A DNA stretch of 64,000 nucleotides from Bacteroidales bacterium. GTDB taxonomy: Bacteria; Bacteroidota; Bacteroidia; Bacteroidales; P3. How positions within the stretch are numbered: the stretch's first letter is position 1; every line of letters begins with the position of its first letter. Below, in pieces: positions 60,929 through 64,000 of the stretch. Position numbers and translations under genes: made by a program. The notes under the pieces are model-generated. The model did no database searches. It was given only the letters and a program-made list of their open reading frames with translations, and had not been told where the DNA came from. Where the stretch lies: contig JAEEZY010000029.1 in the NCBI GenBank assembly GCA_016292015.1, positions 1-64,000 of the forward strand, read 5' to 3'.

Positions 60929-61519
60929 ATGTCAGGAATTAGCATTTTCGCACTTATTATAGGTGCAATCTTCGTGAACAATGTTGTTCTGTCGCAGTTT
61001 CTCGGCATCTGCCCGTTCCTGGGAGTGTCGAAGGATGTGAAGAGCTCTGTAGGTATGGGAGGTGCAGTGCTGTTTGTCATGCTGCTTGCCACCTTGGTGA
61101 CGTGGATTTTAAACCAGTATGTGCTTGTTGCATTTGGGCTTGAATATCTCCAGACGATCGTCTATATCCTTGTCATTGCAGCGTTGGTGCAGATGGTTGA
61201 GATAATACTCAAAAAAATCGCCCCGGCACTGTATCAGGCACTGGGAGTGTTCCTGCCGCTTATCACCACGAACTGCGCGGTGCTCGGTGTGGCCCTCATT
61301 GTGGTTGCCAAGCACATGACCCTGGCTCAGAGCATGATCTATTCGGCAAGCATCGCGGTGGGATTCACCTTGGCATTGGTAATCTTCGCCGGCATCCGTG
61401 AGCAACTAGACCTTACGGGTACACCCAAAGGCATGAAAGGAGTGCCAATTGCATTGGTTTCGGCAGGCATTTTGGCCATGGCATTCATGGGATTCAACGG
61501 TTTGGTGCCCCTGCCGTAA
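60929..61519 (+). CDS. rnfA: Ion-translocating electron transport complex subunit RnfA/RsxA
   Basis: 196 residues with six hydrophobic segments. The Rnf/Nqr landmark residues are present: FVNNVVLSQFLGICPFLGVSK near the start and FLPLITTNCAVLGVAL in the middle, whose Cys residues are conserved and thought to hold a membrane Fe-S cluster. NqrE is the homologous alternative, but the FLGVSK context and length fit RnfA better. The other rnf genes are not adjacent, although RnfA works only within the complex. It follows the carboxyltransferase gene by 92 bp and may share its transcript. Confidence 0.85.
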   Translation: MSGISIFALIIGAIFVNNVVLSQFLGICPFLGVSKDVKSSVGMGGAVLFVMLLATLVTWILNQYVLVAFGLEYLQTIVYILVIAALVQMVEIILKKIAPALYQALGVFLPLITTNCAVLGVALIVVAKHMTLAQSMIYSASIAVGFTLALVIFAGIREQLDLTGTPKGMKGVPIALVSAGILAMAFMGFNGLVPLP

Positions 61520-61627
61520 GAAAAAAAAGTTTTTTGGAGTGAGGTTTAAGATGTTGAGTTAAAATAATTTAACACAATATTAAGATTTTTTCACATTTTA
61601 AATTCCACTCGGAGATATAATTGGTTG

Positions 61628-61635
61628 TATTTTTG
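61628..61635 (+). promoter_or_regulatory. -7 box of the acidic lipoprotein gene
   Basis: TATTTTTG, 77 bp upstream of the ATG at 61713, leaving a relatively long A/T-rich leader. Confidence 0.6.
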
Positions 61636-61712
61636 CAACTCGAAAACGGTGATACACAGTTGTGTTGAGCCAAGTTAAAAATCGAAACGTTTAACCTTTA
61701 AATTTAAAGAAA

Positions 61713-61922
61713 ATGAAAAAAGTTATGTTCCTGATGGCAGTTGCCGGCATGTTCGCTTTCGCCGCTTGCAACAACAACAAAACCGCTGAAGCTCCTGTTG
61801 AAGAGGCTCCCGTTGAGGAGGTGGTAGTTGAGGAAGAGGCAGTTGCTGAAGATGCAGTTGAGGCTACCGCTGAAGATGCAGTTGAGGCTGCTGAAGCTAC
61901 TGAGGCCGTTGTTGCTGAATAA
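61713..61922 (+). CDS. Small acidic lipoprotein (69 aa)
   Basis: A lipoprotein leader ends in FAAC (Cys about 19). The mature part is almost only Glu, Ala, Val and Asp in short repeats such as EEAPVEEVVVEEE and AVEATAEDAVEAAE. It resembles small repetitive Bacteroidota lipoproteins of unknown function, perhaps flexible spacers or a surface charge layer. It has its own promoter and a perfect terminator, so it is monocistronic and possibly abundant. The frame could be mistaken for low-complexity noise, but the leader and lipobox are clear. Confidence 0.85.
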   Translation: MKKVMFLMAVAGMFAFAACNNNKTAEAPVEEAPVEEVVVEEEAVAEDAVEATAEDAVEAAEATEAVVAE

Positions 61923-61944
61923 GCTATCGCAACTTAAGGAAAGG

Positions 61945-61977
61945 CAGGGTGACGAGAAAGCGTCACCCTGTTTTTTT
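61945..61977 (+). terminator. Strong intrinsic terminator of the lipoprotein gene
   Basis: CAGGGTGACG (61945-61954) pairs perfectly with CGTCACCCTG (61961-61970), followed by seven T. Confidence 0.92.
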
Positions 61978-62012
61978 GTGTCAATAATTCAGACGGTTTC
62001 TGAAAAATAGCG

Positions 62013-62020
62013 TATTTTTG
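62013..62020 (+). promoter_or_regulatory. -7 box of the acyltransferase gene
   Basis: TATTTTTG, 22 bp before the ATG at 62043. Confidence 0.65.
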
Positions 62021-62042
62021 CAAGCTCAACACTAGAGAAACT

Positions 62043-62900
62043 ATGAGATACGGAACCTTGAAGAACAAAGATGGCGTGTTTGTCCCCATCGATCCCGAGA
62101 CATTTCCTACCGACAATCCCTATCAGCATCGAGTCACTGTAGCCGAGGCTCCCAAAAGTAGCAGGCAATACACCTTTGACGAGACATATCCATACATAGA
62201 TCGCTCGTTCTCGTACCTGATACAGCGCAACTTCATCGGTCCCCTGTTCATCTGGTTTGTCATAAACGTTGCCAACAAACTGAAATACGGTTTGCGAGTG
62301 AGGGGACGCAGCAATCTGCGTGCATACCGAAAACAACTCAAAGGCGGGGCGATAGCCGTGTGCAACCATGTTTATCAGTTTGATGCCGCGGCAGTCAAGC
62401 AGGCTTTGCAGCCGATGCGCAACATCTGGATTCCGATGTACGCTCCCCATTTCAACGGAGGACAGTATTGGTTTGTGCGCTATGTGGGAGGCATACCTGT
62501 GCCAGAAACCATGGGAGGGCTTCGCAAGTTCGACGAGGCATTCGACCACTATCATGCCAAAGGTGACTGGATTCTTGTGTTTCCTGAGGAGGTGAGATGG
62601 GATTACTACCAGCCCATCAGACCTTTCCGCAAGGGTGCGTTCACCATGGCCTATCGCTATGGCTGCCCCATTGTGCCGTGTGTGATTACTTATCGTGAGC
62701 GCAAAGGCATATATAAACTATTCGGTTCAAAAGACATACCGTTGATGACCATCAATGTGGGAGAGCCTATAATGCCAGATAGGTCATACACACGAAAAGA
62801 GGAGGTGGATCGCATGAGGCGTGTCGTGCATGAGAGCATGGAGCGCATGGCTGGCATAGAGGAAAACCCGTGGCCGGCGATTCCGGAGGAAGTGAGATAG
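62043..62900 (+). CDS. PlsC-type 1-acylglycerol-3-phosphate acyltransferase family protein
   Basis: 285 residues. Acyltransferase motif I is AVCNHVYQFDAAA (H-x4-D), the substrate-binding region is MGGLRKFDEAF, and motif III is VFPEEVRWDYY, with the phosphate-binding EGTR position changed to EEVRW. The last conserved block is CPIVPCVITYRE. A hydrophobic segment around 62-78 may anchor it to the inner membrane. It likely transfers an acyl chain to a lysophospholipid or a related acceptor. It has its own promoter and no obvious operon partner. Confidence 0.85.
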   Translation: MRYGTLKNKDGVFVPIDPETFPTDNPYQHRVTVAEAPKSSRQYTFDETYPYIDRSFSYLIQRNFIGPLFIWFVINVANKLKYGLRVRGRSNLRAYRKQLKGGAIAVCNHVYQFDAAAVKQALQPMRNIWIPMYAPHFNGGQYWFVRYVGGIPVPETMGGLRKFDEAFDHYHAKGDWILVFPEEVRWDYYQPIRPFRKGAFTMAYRYGCPIVPCVITYRERKGIYKLFGSKDIPLMTINVGEPIMPDRSYTRKEEVDRMRRVVHESMERMAGIEENPWPAIPEEVR

Positions 62901-63030
62901 AGGTCAGCAGCAGGGTGATTGGATGCGTCATTTCATTGACAATGACAAAACGACAAGAGTCCTGCATCTTATTATTACATTTTGAAGTTTAATAATCACA
63001 ATACTCCCGTCAACTAAACAATAATACATC

Positions 63031-63720
63031 ATGAGACTCAACCCAGACACGCTGCCATTCTTCGACGAACTGATGATGAATAACAACCGCGAGTGGTTCA
63101 ACGCCCACAAAGAGCGCTGGCTGGCGATAAAGGCGGACTTCGAGACATTCACACAGGCTTTGATAGACGAGATGGTGAAACTGGACAAGTCGCTTGGCAA
63201 CCTGCAGGTGAAAAACTGTGTGTGTCGCATCTACCGCGACACACGATTCTCGCAGGACAAACGCCCCTACAAGACGCACATAGCATGCTTTCTGCCAAGT
63301 GGGGGACGGAAGAATATGGGAGTGCCGGGCTACTATCTGCAGTTAGGTCAGGAGGACTACGGCCTGCACGGCAACTGCTCGCTCGGAGGCGGCATATTCA
63401 TGCCAACGCCCAAAGACCTCTACTCCATCAGGCAGGAGATTTTCTACTGCACAGACGAATTCAAGTCCATCATGGCAGAGCCAAGCTATAAGAAGTTCTT
63501 CGGCAATGATTTTTTCACCACGAAGAAGCTCTCACGAGTACCTAAAGGGTTCCCAACTGACTGGCCGGATGCGGACTTGCTGAAATACAAGGACTACACC
63601 ACCTCTTACACGATGCCTGATAAATACATCACCAGTAACGAGATGTTGGAGCGTGTGGTGGAGGTCTTCCGTGCCAGCGTGCCGCTCAACCTCTTTATAC
63701 AAAGGGCGATAGGCTTCTAG
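63031..63720 (+). CDS. DUF2461-family protein (229 aa)
   Basis: The product carries the DUF2461/TIGR02453 pattern from start to end: LPFFDELMMNNNREWFNAHKERW, VCRIYRDTRFSQDKRPYKTHIA, PGYYLQLG, and PKGFPTDWPDADLLKYKDYTTSY. The family is widespread in Bacteroidota and some other bacteria; its biochemical role is not known. It is cytoplasmic and at the normal family length. It is convergent with the endonuclease gene at the right edge, with a 30-bp gap and no strong terminator seen. Confidence 0.9.
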   Translation: MRLNPDTLPFFDELMMNNNREWFNAHKERWLAIKADFETFTQALIDEMVKLDKSLGNLQVKNCVCRIYRDTRFSQDKRPYKTHIACFLPSGGRKNMGVPGYYLQLGQEDYGLHGNCSLGGGIFMPTPKDLYSIRQEIFYCTDEFKSIMAEPSYKKFFGNDFFTTKKLSRVPKGFPTDWPDADLLKYKDYTTSYTMPDKYITSNEMLERVVEVFRASVPLNLFIQRAIGF

Positions 63721-63750
63721 CTGCAGACTCTCGAAAAAGACTGCCAATGA

Positions 63751-64000
63751 CTAGAACCAACAAGGGATGCAAAGCGTTCTTTCCATCTCGTCTTCGTTTT
63801 CGATGCCATGGAAGAAATCCACGCCAGAGGTGCGTTCAACCTCGTCGATGGTGACGGCAAACGAATGGAGAGGCCGTTTTGAGTTCCGGTGTTCGATGAG
63901 CAAGCCGATGCCCGTTTTGCGAGCGGGGTCGTAAATGACTTTGTAGAACATGCGAGGTATGCTGACGCCGTTGTGACCAGGGGCGGGCGACAGCTGCTTG
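63751..64000 (-). CDS. DNA/RNA non-specific endonuclease (NUC1 type), C-terminal part (partial)
   Basis: The frame runs from the right window edge to a TAG at 63751. The visible 82 residues read KQLSPAPGHNGVSIPRMFYKVIYDP, then HSFAVTIDEVERTSGVDFFHGIENEDEME. Both the IPRMFYKVIYD strand and the TIDEVERTSGxDFF motif belong to the C-terminal half of the beta-beta-alpha Me-finger nuclease family (NucA/EndoG). The catalytic DRGH part lies beyond the window. Many such nucleases are secreted, but the N-terminus is not seen. Confidence 0.8.
   Translation of the reverse strand, partial: KQLSPAPGHNGVSIPRMFYKVIYDPARKTGIGLLIEHRNSKRPLHSFAVTIDEVERTSGVDFFHGIENEDEMERTLCIPCWF

Overview
The window reads as a chromosomal segment of a Bacteroidales (phylum Bacteroidota) bacterium of moderate GC content. 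Three things support this. Genes are preceded by the Bacteroidota -7 promoter box TAnnTTTG instead of an E. coli-type -10. There are two type IX secretion-related genes: a DUF4835/PorD-like gene and a PorE-like gene with TPR, propeller, regulatory-like and OmpA domains. Several families are typical of the phylum: DUF6266, TlpA-like thioredoxin proteins, and an LpxC ending in the Bacteroidota style (although the usual fused FabZ is missing). The species cannot be resolved from the sequence alone.

Layout. 1-1065: an IS30-type insertion sequence enters from the left edge and truncates a secreted-protein gene. 1066-8657 (+): TPR protein, PorD-like protein, an aminotransferase and secA. 8746-11486 (-): PepSY-like protein, TrmH-type methyltransferase, TatD-type hydrolase, Kce/BKACE enzyme. 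11754-13457 (+): phosphohexomutase (GlmM-like) and a PspC-domain protein. 13580-16339 (-): PorE-like protein. 16482-17282 (+): outer-membrane barrel. 17362-28659 (-): lipoprotein, serS, mnmE, small membrane protein, uvrA, class II fba, an Fe-S aldo/keto reductase lipoprotein, M3 peptidase. 29490-36821 (+): guaA, LysM protein, lpxC, lpxA, then a complete preQ0/queuosine set queC-queD-queE-queF. 36883-45916 (-): htpG, two tandem thioredoxin-like paralogues, a heptose block (gmhB, hddC-like, gmhA), an unknown secreted protein and a glycosyltransferase. 46049-54777 (+): sufS, recN, M23 peptidase, aroK, HtrA protease, MATE transporter, YbjQ-like protein. 54854-58477 (-): tRNA-Ala(CGC), FecE/FecCD-type ABC transporter, dapB, DUF6266 protein. 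59061-63720 (+): oxaloacetate decarboxylase/pyruvate carboxylase-B type carboxyltransferase, rnfA, acidic lipoprotein, acyltransferase, DUF2461 protein. At the right edge (-) lies the 3' part of a non-specific endonuclease gene.

The most unusual signal is not a gene. The intergenic spaces are largely built from short degenerate tandem arrays with strict 7-bp, 8-bp or 9-bp period. The units differ from locus to locus but clearly share a vocabulary: TTTCAAG/TTTTTAG, TGACCTG, ACCAGTC, AAACTAA, TGTGAAGG, ATGTTGAT, GGGAACTAT. Many arrays begin at or inside the stop codon of the upstream gene. Some provide the first codons of the next gene, which then uses a TTG or GTG start. Others sit inside coding sequence: aroK carries 13 consecutive in-phase heptads, and shorter runs are present in serS, uvrA, mnmE, tatD, the LysM gene and the M23 peptidase. 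The pattern resembles the heptanucleotide STRR sequences known from filamentous cyanobacteria, but I know of no named equivalent in Bacteroidales.

Functionally the window is mostly housekeeping: translation, cell envelope, protein export, repair and modified-base synthesis. Anaerobic features are also present (Kce, RnfA, the carboxyltransferase, the Fe-S aldo/keto reductase). I found no CRISPR array, no prophage, no rRNA operon and no replication origin.
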